Shown: positions 6,402 through 13,406, counted from the stretch's first letter. The stretch: DNA of 13,623 bases from an uncultured Collinsella sp. (GCA_958348565.1 CATVZP010000050.1:1-13623), one strand, 5' to 3'. Notes: a model not told the origin generated them from the sequence alone. Translations and numbers: made by a program.

Positions 6402-7919
6402 ATGTCGAGTCCGACACAAGAGAAGCTAACTCTGATGCGCTATATAGAGTTGCTCGAGGAAGATGACCTTGTTGTTTCCAAACCGAGCGCTTCGTGCGAC
6501 CAGCGCATTGAGTTTGCGACTGACGACTCGCGCCAGGTGCGTCCGGGCACGTTGTTTGTCTGCAAGGGCCGCGCGTTTAAGCGTGAGTACCTGCTTTCGG
6601 CAATCGCCGATGGCGCCGTGGCCTACGTTTCCGAGGTCGATTACGATGTTGATCTTCCCGCGGTGATTGTGAGTGATATTCGTCGCACGCTCGCCGTGGT
6701 GGCAGATGCCTTTTATGGGCACCCGTCGGGTAAGGTGAAGGTCTGCGCCTTTACAGGCACCAAGGGCAAGTCGACCTGTAGCTTTTATCTGCGCGGCATT
6801 CTCGTCAACGAGGCCAAGCTTACGGGCTGTCATCGACCCGCTCTTAATACGGGCATTGAGTTCGACGACGGCATCGAGGCGGGCCCTTCCAAGCTGACGA
6901 CCCCCGAATCCTTCCTGCTGCAGTCTCGCATTGCGCATGCTGCGGAGGCGGGCGCTCCGTGGCTGGTTATGGAGGCATCGAGCCAGGGCCTCAAATACGA
7001 GCGCACGGGCAAGATCGCCTTTGAAGTCGGTGCCTTTACCAATATCGGCGAGGATCACATTTCGCCGATTGAGCATCCGACGCTCGAGGACTACTTTGCC
7101 AGCAAGCTCAAAATCTTCTCGCAGAGCCGTTTTGCCGTGGTCAATCTCGATATGGATAAGGTCGATCGCGTGCTCGAGGCGGCATCTCGTTGCGAACGTA
7201 CGGTGACGTTCTCCCTGACCGACGAGCGTGCCGACGTGTTTGCGCTGGCGATTCGTAATGGCGACTGCGGCGTGGTGGCAACGGTGCGCACGCCCCGCTT
7301 TACGCGCGACATTGTGATTCCCACGCCGGTTAAGTTCAATGTGTCCAACGCGCTTGCCGCTATTGCCTGCGCCGAGGCCCTGGGCATTTCCGAAGAGGGT
7401 ATCGTCCACGGCTTTGAGGGCGTCTTCGTTCCCGGCCGTATGGAGCTCTATCCGTCCGTATCGGGCAAAATCCTGGGCGTCGTCGATTTTGCACATAACG
7501 GCATGAGCCTCGAGACACTCCTGCGTGACTTGCGTGAGAACTATCCCGAGCGCGAGCTGGCGGTTGTATTTGGCGCTACGGGCGGTAAGGGTGTCGATCG
7601 ACGCACCACGATGGGCATCGCCGCTGGCAAGTATGCCGACCGAATCGTGATTACCGAGGATGACCCCGGCCCCGAGGATGTCGAGGATATTTGTGCCGAG
7701 ATCGCGCGCAACGTTCAAGCGCAGGGAAATGATAACTGGCAAATCGTGACTGATCGCGTTGCCGCTATCGAGACTGCCGTGCGCGAAACCGTCCGTCCTG
7801 CCGTGGTCATCGTGACCGGTAAGGGCGAGGAAGAGCGTATGCTGCGCAAGAACGGACCCGAGCCTTGCGAGCGCGACGGTTCGATTCTCAAGCGCACCCT
7901 TGCGGCGTACGACGCCTAA
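6402..7919 (+). CDS. murE: UDP-MurNAc-tripeptide synthetase, MurE family (Lys/Orn-type)
   Basis: A 505-residue Mur ligase that adds the third, diamino residue to UDP-MurNAc-Ala-Glu in the cytoplasm using ATP. Landmarks are TDDSRQVRPGTLFVC near 40-54 (UMP-binding N-domain), P-loop GTKGKST at 119-125, TTPES at 166-170, the FTNIGEDHISPIEHPT region at 212-227, and the likely carbamylated lysine K235. The C-terminal domain has FGATGGKG at 390-397 and TGKGEEE near 472. The substrate-selecting motif, DNPR in diaminopimelate enzymes, reads DDPGPED here (420-426). The DHI-PIEHPT-EDYF pattern resembles lysine-adding MurE of streptococci, so L-lysine or L-ornithine is inferred. The start at 6402 has GAGAGAGG seven bases upstream. 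It heads a run with a HAD phosphatase and murI. A second MurE-like role elsewhere in the wall pathway is possible. Confidence 0.85.
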   Translation: MSSPTQEKLTLMRYIELLEEDDLVVSKPSASCDQRIEFATDDSRQVRPGTLFVCKGRAFKREYLLSAIADGAVAYVSEVDYDVDLPAVIVSDIRRTLAVVADAFYGHPSGKVKVCAFTGTKGKSTCSFYLRGILVNEAKLTGCHRPALNTGIEFDDGIEAGPSKLTTPESFLLQSRIAHAAEAGAPWLVMEASSQGLKYERTGKIAFEVGAFTNIGEDHISPIEHPTLEDYFASKLKIFSQSRFAVVNLDMDKVDRVLEAASRCERTVTFSLTDERADVFALAIRNGDCGVVATVRTPRFTRDIVIPTPVKFNVSNALAAIACAEALGISEEGIVHGFEGVFVPGRMELYPSVSGKILGVVDFAHNGMSLETLLRDLRENYPERELAVVFGATGGKGVDRRTTMGIAAGKYADRIVITEDDPGPEDVEDICAEIARNVQAQGNDNWQIVTDRVAAIETAVRETVRPAVVIVTGKGEEERMLRKNGPEPCERDGSILKRTLAAYDA

Positions 7920-7952
7920 GACCAGAAGCCCCTTCTACGTAATGGAGTGACC

Positions 7953-8864
7953 ATGTCCCACAACACCCTGCCGACCGTTGCCGAGCTTTCGGGCGAGATG
8001 CGCGAGCGTCTGGCCAAGGTCAAGTACGTCTTTACCGATCTGGACGCCACGATGCTCGCTCCTGGCTCGTGCGTACTGCGCGATAACGACGGCAATCCCT
8101 CGACCAAGCTCGTCGAGGCCGTCGTGGCGCTCGCCCGCGCCGGCATCCAGGTGGTTCCCACCTCGGGTCGCAACCGCACTATGATCCACGAGGACGCGCG
8201 CGTGCTCGGCCTCAACTCCTACATCGGCGAGATGGGCGGCCTAGTCATGTACGACCTCAAGGCCAACGATTGGGAGTACCTGACCGGCGACATGCCCTAC
8301 GATCCTGCCTGCGGTCTCACACCGCACCAGGTGATCGAGCAGACCGGCGTGTGCGAGAAGATCCTTGCCCGCTGGCCGCATAAGATCGAGTACCACAACG
8401 ATATGTCGACCGGTTACAAGTACCGCGAGGTTACTGTCGGCATGCGCGGCGATGTGCCTGATGACGAGGTTCAGGCCATCTTGGACGAGGCTGGTTGCGG
8501 CTTGGTTTGGGCTTGCAACGGCCATTTGACCCACCTGTCCAAGCCGACGACGCTCGAGCTTAATCGTGTCGAGGACGGCCGTGCCTTCAACATCAACCCG
8601 GCGGGTCTCAACAAGGGCGTTGCCATTGCGCGCTTCTGCGAGCACCTGGGGATCGAGCGCGAGGAGACGCTGGCGCTCGGCGACTCCGAGTCCGATTTCT
8701 ACATGGCCGATCACGTGGGTACGTTCTGCTTGGTCGAGAACGGCCTGACCAGCGCCGGCGCGCCCGAGTTCTTGGACGCTTGCGACAACGCTTACGTCAC
8801 GCGTGGCAAGATTGTCGACGGCTGGGCGGCAACGGCGGAGCTGCTTGTCGCGGCTCGTTCGTAG
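7953..8864 (+). CDS. HAD-superfamily hydrolase, Cof-like (IIB)
   Basis: A 303-residue HAD phosphatase with all four motifs. Motif I is DLDAT at 29-33 (nucleophile D29, general acid D31), motif II is PTSGR around 69-73, motif III is K221 in GLNKG, and motif IV is GDSESD at 243-248. The long cap between motifs II and III (about 80-210) fits the C2B cap of the Cof/YbiV/sugar-phosphatase branch. Motif I has Ala where most relatives have Gly (DLDGT). The ATG at 7953 has GGAG five bases upstream; a GTG two codons earlier overlaps that site and is less likely. It lies 33 bases after the murE-like gene and before murI, so co-transcription is likely. The substrate is unknown: a sugar phosphate or a wall-precursor phosphate is only a guess. 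Confidence 0.83.
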   Translation: MSHNTLPTVAELSGEMRERLAKVKYVFTDLDATMLAPGSCVLRDNDGNPSTKLVEAVVALARAGIQVVPTSGRNRTMIHEDARVLGLNSYIGEMGGLVMYDLKANDWEYLTGDMPYDPACGLTPHQVIEQTGVCEKILARWPHKIEYHNDMSTGYKYREVTVGMRGDVPDDEVQAILDEAGCGLVWACNGHLTHLSKPTTLELNRVEDGRAFNINPAGLNKGVAIARFCEHLGIEREETLALGDSESDFYMADHVGTFCLVENGLTSAGAPEFLDACDNAYVTRGKIVDGWAATAELLVAARS

Positions 8865-8917
8865 CACGGTCCTATCGTTCTGAGCCATATCTTTTCGAGA
8901 GAGAATCTGGTGAGGTA

Positions 8918-9802
8918 ATGTCCGATATCGAGAATCTGACCGGGGACACGCGCCCCATTGGCGTATTCGACTCGGGTCTGGGCGGTCTGACGGTTGCACG
9001 CGCCATCGCGACGGCGCTGCCGCATGAGTCCGTCTACTATTTCGGCGACACCAAACGCTGCCCTTATGGCACTCGCACCGAGGACGAGGTGCGCTCGTTT
9101 GCACTGCAGGCGGGCCGCTGGCTGTCGAAGCACGACGTCAAGATCATGGTCATCGCCTGCAATACGGCGACCGCTGCGGCCTTGCGCTTGGCCCAGCAGG
9201 TACTCGACGTCCCCGTCATCGGTGTGATCGCACCGGGCGCACGCGCGGCAATCAACAGCACCCGCACGCGCCGGGTGGGCGTGCTCGCCACCAACCTCAC
9301 CATTCGCTCAGGCGCTTATACGCGTGCCATTCAGGATTTGGACGCCGGTGTGGACGTATACGGCTGCCCTGCCTCGAGCTTTGTCGAGGTCGTTGAGCAC
9401 GAGCTCGCCTCGGGCGCACATCTGCAAGAGCAGTGGCTCGAGAACGAGGACATCTTTGATACGCCTGCCGTACGCGCGCTGGTCGGTGCCACGGTTGAAC
9501 CGCTGCGCGACCACGGCATCGATACGGTGGTACTCGGCTGCACGCATTTCCCGCTGCTCGTGGGGCCTATTCGCCATGCGCTGGGTCCCGGAGTGCGCGT
9601 GGTGAGCTCCGCCGAGGAGACCACGCGCGAGCTGACCGATATTCTCACGCGCCGCGAGCAGCTGGCGGGCGACGCAGCCGAGCCGCAGCATCGTTTTGCA
9701 ACGACGGCCGATAACATTGCCGAGTTTGCGGTGGCGGGCAGCTTTATCTTTGGCCAGCCGCTCAAGAGCATTGAGCATATCGATATCGACGAACTGAAAT
9801 AG
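8918..9802 (+). CDS. murI: Glutamate racemase
   Basis: A 294-residue cofactor-independent racemase that makes D-glutamate for the peptidoglycan stem peptide. FDSGLGGLTV at 17-26 is the substrate-binding start with D18 and S19. The two catalytic cysteines are C81 in IACNTATAA and C208 in LGCTHFPLL. The GDTKRCPYG block near 43-51 is also typical. The start at 8918 lies only two bases after a GAGG, and a GAGAGAG lies further upstream. The family N-terminus (PIGVFDSG) begins about 12 residues in, so this start fits. It follows the HAD gene by 53 bases and precedes rph by 55, with no terminator on either side. Confidence 0.95.
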   Translation: MSDIENLTGDTRPIGVFDSGLGGLTVARAIATALPHESVYYFGDTKRCPYGTRTEDEVRSFALQAGRWLSKHDVKIMVIACNTATAAALRLAQQVLDVPVIGVIAPGARAAINSTRTRRVGVLATNLTIRSGAYTRAIQDLDAGVDVYGCPASSFVEVVEHELASGAHLQEQWLENEDIFDTPAVRALVGATVEPLRDHGIDTVVLGCTHFPLLVGPIRHALGPGVRVVSSAEETTRELTDILTRREQLAGDAAEPQHRFATTADNIAEFAVAGSFIFGQPLKSIEHIDIDELK

Positions 9803-9857
9803 ATATAAGGTCACCGACCAAAGGCTCACTTTCACCTTTTGCCGAAAGGATTTTTCT

Positions 9858-10583
9858 ATGGAGTATATGCAGGTCAATCGTGCCAACGGCCGCGCTGCCG
9901 ATGAGCTGCGCCCCATCAAGCTTACTCGCGGCGTCATGAAGCACGCCCACGGCTCGTGCCTGGCCGAGTTTGGCGATACTCGCGTGCTGTGCGCTGCCAC
10001 CATCGAGGAGGGCGTGCCGGGCTGGCGCAAGGGCGCCAAGGCCGGTTGGGTAACGGCGGAGTATGCCATGCTGCCGGCATCGACCGGCAAGCGCTGCAAG
10101 CGCGAGCACGCCAACCGCAAGGGTCGCTCCATGGAGATTGAGCGTCTGATCGGCCGTAGCCTGCGCACCGTCGTCAACATGAAGGCGCTCGGCGAGTACA
10201 CCGTCACCGTCGACTGCGACGTGATTCAGGCAGATGGCGGCACGCGAACGGCGAGCATTACCGGCGCCTGGGTGGCGCTGCACGACGCCCTTGCCATGTG
10301 GGTCGAGGCGGGTAAGCTCGAGCGCATTCCGCTCACGGGCCAGGTCGCCGCGATTTCCATGGGCGTTGTCGACGGCAACACCCTGCTCGACCTGGATTAT
10401 TCCGAGGACAGTCACGCCGAGGTCGACATGAACCTTGTCGCCACCGATACCGGTGAGATGATCGAGCTTCAGGGCACTGGCGAGCAGGCACCCTTCGACC
10501 GCAAGCGCCTCAATGCCCTGCTCGATTTGGGCGACAAGGGCATTGCCGAGCTCATCGAGCTCCAGCGCCAAGCCCTCGCCTAA
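9858..10583 (+). CDS. rph: Ribonuclease PH
   Basis: A 241-residue phosphorolytic 3'-5' exoribonuclease that trims tRNA 3' ends, acting as a hexamer in the cytoplasm. The family N-terminus NGRAADELRPI is at 10-20, the phosphate-binding GGTRTASITGAW block at 127-138, and the acidic catalytic cluster in DLDYSEDSHAEVD at 178-190. Length matches the family closely, with no truncation like the one known in some laboratory E. coli strains. AAAGGA sits seven bases before the ATG; a second Met at codon 4 has no better site. The order murI-rph-rdgB recurs in many Gram-positive genomes. A strong terminator starts at the first base after the stop. Confidence 0.95.
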   Translation: MEYMQVNRANGRAADELRPIKLTRGVMKHAHGSCLAEFGDTRVLCAATIEEGVPGWRKGAKAGWVTAEYAMLPASTGKRCKREHANRKGRSMEIERLIGRSLRTVVNMKALGEYTVTVDCDVIQADGGTRTASITGAWVALHDALAMWVEAGKLERIPLTGQVAAISMGVVDGNTLLDLDYSEDSHAEVDMNLVATDTGEMIELQGTGEQAPFDRKRLNALLDLGDKGIAELIELQRQALA

Positions 10584-10618
10584 CCTGCCAAAAAGGGATG
10601 TTAATTTTGGCAGGTTTT
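10584..10618 (+). terminator. Intrinsic terminator after rph
   Basis: CCTGCCAAAA (10584-10593) and TTTTGGCAGG (10605-10614) form a perfect 10-bp stem with an 11-base loop, followed by TTTT (10615-10618). It touches the rph stop codon and partly separates rph from rdgB. Confidence 0.82.
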
Positions 10619-10631
10619 ATCTGCGGAAACG

Positions 10632-10708
10632 CCGATAGATAAGGTTGATGGCACATGAAAGGGGAGACGCCGAAGGGCCAGTCCCTTTTACGTGACTTTG
10701 CTATACGG
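10632..10708 (+). promoter_or_regulatory. Structured leader of rdgB, possible cis-regulatory RNA
   Basis: CCGATAG (10632-10638) can pair with CTATACGG (10701-10708), with one bulged A. Within it CACATGAAAGGG (10652-10663) pairs with CCCTTTTACGTG (10683-10694) apart from one A-C mismatch and one G-U. The inner part continues as GAC/GTC and GCC/GGC closed by a GAAG loop. The 3' strand of the outer helix ends three bases before the rdgB ribosome site AAGGAG (10711-10716). The GGGGAGACGCCGAAG segment faintly recalls the lysine riboswitch junction, but the remaining conserved parts are missing, so no known class is assigned. Confidence 0.4.
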
Positions 10709-10723
10709 ACAAGGAGACCACTC

Positions 10724-11365
10724 ATGGCACTTGAGAAGATCGACATCGACACCCTCGACCCGGCGGCGACCATCGTCGTGGCAACGGGCAACGCCCATAA
10801 GCTCACCGAGATCGAGGCCATTTTGGGCAAGGTTATGCCCGAGGTTCGCTTTGTGGCGCTCGGTCAGCTGGGCGATTTTGAGGACCCCGAGGAAAACGGT
10901 ACGACGTTTTTGGAGAACGCCATCATCAAGGCGCAGGCTGCCGTCGAAGAGACGGGGCTCATGGCCATTGCCGACGATTCGGGCCTGGTCGTCGACGCGC
11001 TGGACGGTGAGCCCGGTGTGTATAGCGCGCGCTACGCTGGCGTTCACGGCGACGATGCCGCCAACAATGCCAAGCTGCTCGTGAATCTGGAGGGCGTGGC
11101 CGACGAGGATCGCACCGCGCGCTTTATGAGCGTCGTCGCGCTCATCGACACGGACGGTTTGGTCACCTATGGTGAGGGCGCCTGCGAGGGCGTTATCGCA
11201 CACGAGGGCCGCGGCGATCACGGCTTTGGCTACGACCCGCTGTTCCTGCCGGTCGACACGCCGGGCAAGACCATGGCCGAGCTGACGGCGGACGAGAAGA
11301 ACGCCATCAGCCATCGATTCCATGCGCTCGAGCACCTATCCGCCAAACTGACGGGCGAGGAGTAG
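10724..11365 (+). CDS. rdgB: XTP/dITP diphosphatase (RdgB/HAM1 family)
   Basis: A 213-residue nucleotide-sanitising enzyme that hydrolyses dITP, ITP and XTP to monophosphates and pyrophosphate, keeping deaminated purines out of nucleic acids. Motifs in order are ATGNAHKLTEI at 20-30, ENGTTFLENAIIKA at 57-70, ADDSGLVVDAL at 83-93 with the metal and catalytic Asp residues, GVYSARYAG at 98-106, GFGYDPLF at 167-174 and SHR at 196-198. The ATG at 10724 has AAGGAG seven bases upstream and was chosen over an in-frame ATG 23 codons earlier that falls inside the structured leader. It overlaps functionally with dtd three bases downstream, whose ribosome site is in the last rdgB codons. Confidence 0.95.
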   Translation: MALEKIDIDTLDPAATIVVATGNAHKLTEIEAILGKVMPEVRFVALGQLGDFEDPEENGTTFLENAIIKAQAAVEETGLMAIADDSGLVVDALDGEPGVYSARYAGVHGDDAANNAKLLVNLEGVADEDRTARFMSVVALIDTDGLVTYGEGACEGVIAHEGRGDHGFGYDPLFLPVDTPGKTMAELTADEKNAISHRFHALEHLSAKLTGEE

Positions 11366-11368
11366 GCC

Positions 11369-11815
11369 GTGCGTGCAGTAGTGCAGCGCGTGCTCAACGC
11401 CGGCGTGACGGTCGACGACGAGTGCGTGGGCAAAATTGGGCGCGGCTATCTGGTACTGCTGGGCGTGGGTCACGGCGACACGCGCGCCGAGGCCGATAAG
11501 CTGTGGGGCAAGCTCCGGGGCTTGCGCATTAACGAGGACGAGAACGGCAAGACCAACCTGGCACTTGCCGATGTCGACGGCGAGGTTCTCGTGGTGTCGC
11601 AGTTCACGCTGTTCGCCGATTGCCGTCACGGCCGCCGTCCATCGTTTACGGATGCCGGCGCCCCCGATGTCGCCAACGAGCTCTACGAGTACTTCCTGAC
11701 GCTCGTTCGCCAAGATGTCGAACACGTGGCGCACGGCATCTTTGGCGCCGACATGAAGGTCGATCTCGTCAACGACGGCCCATTCACCATCGTCTTGGAC
11801 ACCGATAGTCTGTAA
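11369..11815 (+). CDS. dtd: D-aminoacyl-tRNA deacylase
   Basis: A 148-residue deacylase that frees tRNA from mischarged D-amino acids and glycine. The family start MRAVVQRV is present, read from a GTG codon. The two active-site blocks are SQFTLFAD at 77-84 and NDGPFTI at 135-141, the latter in place of the common NSGPVT form. The GTG lies three bases after the rdgB stop and uses the GAGGAG at the end of rdgB, so the two are translationally coupled. No convincing hairpin terminator follows; a GGGC then TTTTTT at 11833-11841 lacks a left stem. It shares the neighbourhood with glutamate racemase, a source of D-amino acid. Confidence 0.94.
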   Translation: MRAVVQRVLNAGVTVDDECVGKIGRGYLVLLGVGHGDTRAEADKLWGKLRGLRINEDENGKTNLALADVDGEVLVVSQFTLFADCRHGRRPSFTDAGAPDVANELYEYFLTLVRQDVEHVAHGIFGADMKVDLVNDGPFTIVLDTDSL

Positions 11816-11848
11816 GTAGTCAATTTGGGACCGGGCTTTTTTAGCTAC

Positions 11849-11878
11849 TTGCGTATGGCCACAACAGGGTGCTATAGT
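11849..11878 (+). promoter_or_regulatory. Sigma-70-type promoter of veg-ispE
   Basis: TTGCGT (11849-11854) and TATAGT (11873-11878) are spaced by 18 bases, with TGC just ahead of the -10. Transcription would begin near 11885, about 60 bases before the veg start codon. Confidence 0.6.
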
Positions 11879-11898
11879 ATTAGAGTTTTGTCTATCTT

Positions 11899-11918
11899 AG
11901 GGGTATTATCCCCTTTTT
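11899..11918 (+). terminator. Short hairpin with T run in the veg leader
   Basis: AGGGG (11899-11903) and CCCCT (11910-11914) form a 5-bp stem with a TATTAT loop, overlapping a run of five T (11914-11918). It sits between the promoter and the ribosome site, so it would act as an attenuator if it works at all. The stem is short and this call is tentative. Confidence 0.35.
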
Positions 11919-11945
11919 GAATTGCACCTTCTGGAGGCCCTGTTC

Positions 11946-12242
11946 ATGGAAGAGATGGAAGTCAATCACGTCGACGACATCCACGAGAAGCTGACCGATA
12001 TGGTGGGCGATCGCGTTAAGGTGAAGGCCAACATGGGCCGCACCCGCGTCGTCGAGCGCATGGGCACCATCAAGAGCGTCCACCCCGCCGTCTTTATCGT
12101 CGAGGTCGACGAGCGCCGTGGCCGCAAGTCGCGTCAGTCCTACCAGTATATTGATGTTCTCACCGGCCAGGTCGAGCTGTTCGACCCCGAGAGCGGCGAG
12201 CACATTTTTACCCCGCTCGGCAATCAGCTCGAGGAGCACTAG
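11946..12242 (+). CDS. veg: Veg family protein
   Basis: A 98-residue protein of the Veg family (DUF1021), small and SH3-like. The recognisable core is VGDRVKVKANMGRTR around residues 24-38, followed by a G-I-V-HP-VF-VE pattern and a Tyr-containing YQYIDVLTGQVELF segment. In Bacillus subtilis Veg has been linked to biofilm matrix gene expression and early sporulation; its molecular activity is not established, and those roles need not hold here. The start at 11946 has GGAGG eight bases upstream; an in-frame ATG eight codons earlier lacks one. It ends two bases before ispE. Veg also lies close to ispE in Bacillus, so the neighbourhood is conserved across phyla. Confidence 0.85.
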   Translation: MEEMEVNHVDDIHEKLTDMVGDRVKVKANMGRTRVVERMGTIKSVHPAVFIVEVDERRGRKSRQSYQYIDVLTGQVELFDPESGEHIFTPLGNQLEEH

Positions 12243-12244
12243 CG

Positions 12245-13141
12245 GTGACCGATTGGTCCCTGATCCTTTCCGCGCCGGCAAAGATCAACCTCTATCTGGG
12301 GGTTCATACCGAGCGTGACGACCGCGGCTACCATAAGGTCGATTCCCTGATGGCAGCCGTCGGCCTTGTCGATACCGTGACGGTTACGCCGGCACAGGCG
12401 CTGGCCGTCCAGACGATTCCGGCATCCGACTTTCCCATGCAAAAGAATACGGCGTATCGTGCGGCCGCTGCTATGGCCGAGCATTACGGTCGCGAAGCCA
12501 ATGTCTGCATCACGATTAAGAAGCGCATCCCGCTGTGTGCCGGCCTGGGCGGTCCTTCGACGGATGCCGCGGCGGTCATTGTCGCCTTGGCAGAGAGTTG
12601 GGGTATCGACCGTGCCGACCCCGCGCTGGACAACATTGCGCGCGGCATTGGCGCCGACGTTCCCTTCTTTTTGCATGCCAGCCCTGCATTTTACGTGGGT
12701 GGGGGAGACGTGCTGGCAACCGAGTACCCCGCACTACCCGCGACACCCGTCGTGCTGGTCAAGCCGCGCGAGGCAAGCGTTTCAACAATTGAAGCCTATC
12801 GACGTTTTGACGAGACCCCAGCGCCTGCGGACAAGCCCGGAGCGATCGCATCTGCCCTTCGCTCGGGAGACGCAGAGGCGGCCTACGCGCTCGTCCACAA
12901 CAACCTGGGTGTCATTTCCGCGCAGATGGAACCGCGGATTCAAACGGTGCTCGACTGGCTTCGTTCACAGGACGGTATCATTGCTGCAAACGTGTGCGGT
13001 TCGGGTGCCTGCTCGTTTGCCATTTGCGATACTGCCGCCACGGCAGTCAATCTTGCGGCAGTCGCTCAACAAAACGGCTGGTGGGCTTATGCAACGGAGC
13101 TCGTTTCCGACACGGTTCGCATTGAAGCGCCAAAGAAGTAA
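12245..13141 (+). CDS. ispE: 4-diphosphocytidyl-2-C-methyl-D-erythritol kinase
   Basis: A 298-residue GHMP kinase that phosphorylates CDP-methylerythritol in the MEP route to isoprenoids, including the undecaprenyl carrier for wall synthesis. Motif 1 is APAKINLYL at 10-18 with K13. Motif 2, the ATP loop, is IPLCAGLGGPSTDAAAV at 95-111, where the family usually has GAGLGGGSSDAA, so Pro-Ser-Thr replaces Gly-Ser-Ser. GADVPFFL at 136-143 holds the catalytic Asp D138. Motif 3 is CGSGACSFAI near the C-terminus. Translation starts at a GTG two bases after the veg stop, using GAGGAG in the last veg codons, so it is coupled to veg. No intrinsic terminator is seen before the tRNA promoter. Confidence 0.94.
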   Translation: MTDWSLILSAPAKINLYLGVHTERDDRGYHKVDSLMAAVGLVDTVTVTPAQALAVQTIPASDFPMQKNTAYRAAAAMAEHYGREANVCITIKKRIPLCAGLGGPSTDAAAVIVALAESWGIDRADPALDNIARGIGADVPFFLHASPAFYVGGGDVLATEYPALPATPVVLVKPREASVSTIEAYRRFDETPAPADKPGAIASALRSGDAEAAYALVHNNLGVISAQMEPRIQTVLDWLRSQDGIIAANVCGSGACSFAICDTAATAVNLAAVAQQNGWWAYATELVSDTVRIEAPKK

Positions 13142-13176
13142 AAATTTCTCTGGCACATGACGGAAATCTTTGTTAC

Positions 13177-13182
13177 TATAGT
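13177..13182 (+). promoter_or_regulatory. -10 element of tRNA-Pro
   Basis: TATAGT lies eight bases before the tRNA 5' end. No clear -35 hexamer is found 16-18 bases upstream. Confidence 0.5.
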
Positions 13183-13190
13183 CGAGCTAA

Positions 13191-13267
13191 CGGGTTGTGG
13201 CTCAGTTTGGTAGAGCACTGCGTTCGGGACGCAGGGGTCGCTGGTTCAAATCCAGTCAACCCGACCA
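13191..13267 (+). tRNA. tRNA-Pro (anticodon CGG)
   Basis: A 77-base cloverleaf. The acceptor stem CGGGTTG/TCAACCCG region pairs, the D stem is GCTC/GAGC, and the anticodon stem is CTGCG/CGCAG with loop TTCGGGA, placing CGG at 13225-13227. The T arm is CTGG-TTCAAAT-CCAG plus one pair, and CCA is encoded. It reads proline codon CCG, a common codon in GC-rich genomes. Confidence 0.95.
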
Positions 13268-13277
13268 GAGCATGAGG

Positions 13278-13306
13278 AGGGACCGCTTCTTGCGGTCCCT
13301 TTTTTT
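13278..13306 (+). terminator. Intrinsic terminator of tRNA-Pro
   Basis: AGGGACCGC (13278-13286) and GCGGTCCCT (13292-13300) form a perfect 9-bp stem with a 5-base loop, then six further T residues. It begins ten bases after the tRNA. Confidence 0.92.
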
Positions 13307-13361
13307 AGCTATTTATTGTTGCTCTTGTTGTGATTCCAGGCTGCATGCAGGCCCGCTGCGG

Positions 13362-13367
13362 TATAAT
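13362..13367 (+). promoter_or_regulatory. -10 element of tatA
   Basis: A consensus TATAAT lies 39 bases before the tatA start codon, after the tRNA terminator. The -35 region is weak. A perfect 10-base palindrome CTGCATGCAG (13341-13350) falls in the spacer region. Confidence 0.5.
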
Positions 13368-13406
13368 CCATCGAGCTTGTTTGCATTGATTCCGGGAGGA
13401 AAGTAC

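Noticed and set aside
6426..7742. Long open frame on the minus strand opposite the murE-like gene
   Set aside because: It is a codon-bias shadow of a gene with intact Mur ligase motifs.
8241..9104. Open frame on the minus strand across the HAD and murI genes
   Set aside because: It spans two real genes on the other strand and shows no family features.
10655..10723. N-terminal extension of RdgB by 23 codons
   Set aside because: The upstream ATG lies inside the predicted leader helices, and the family core starts just after the ATG at 10724, which has AAGGAG.
11813..11848. Intrinsic terminator after dtd
   Set aside because: There is a GGGC and T6 run but no complementary left arm of useful length.
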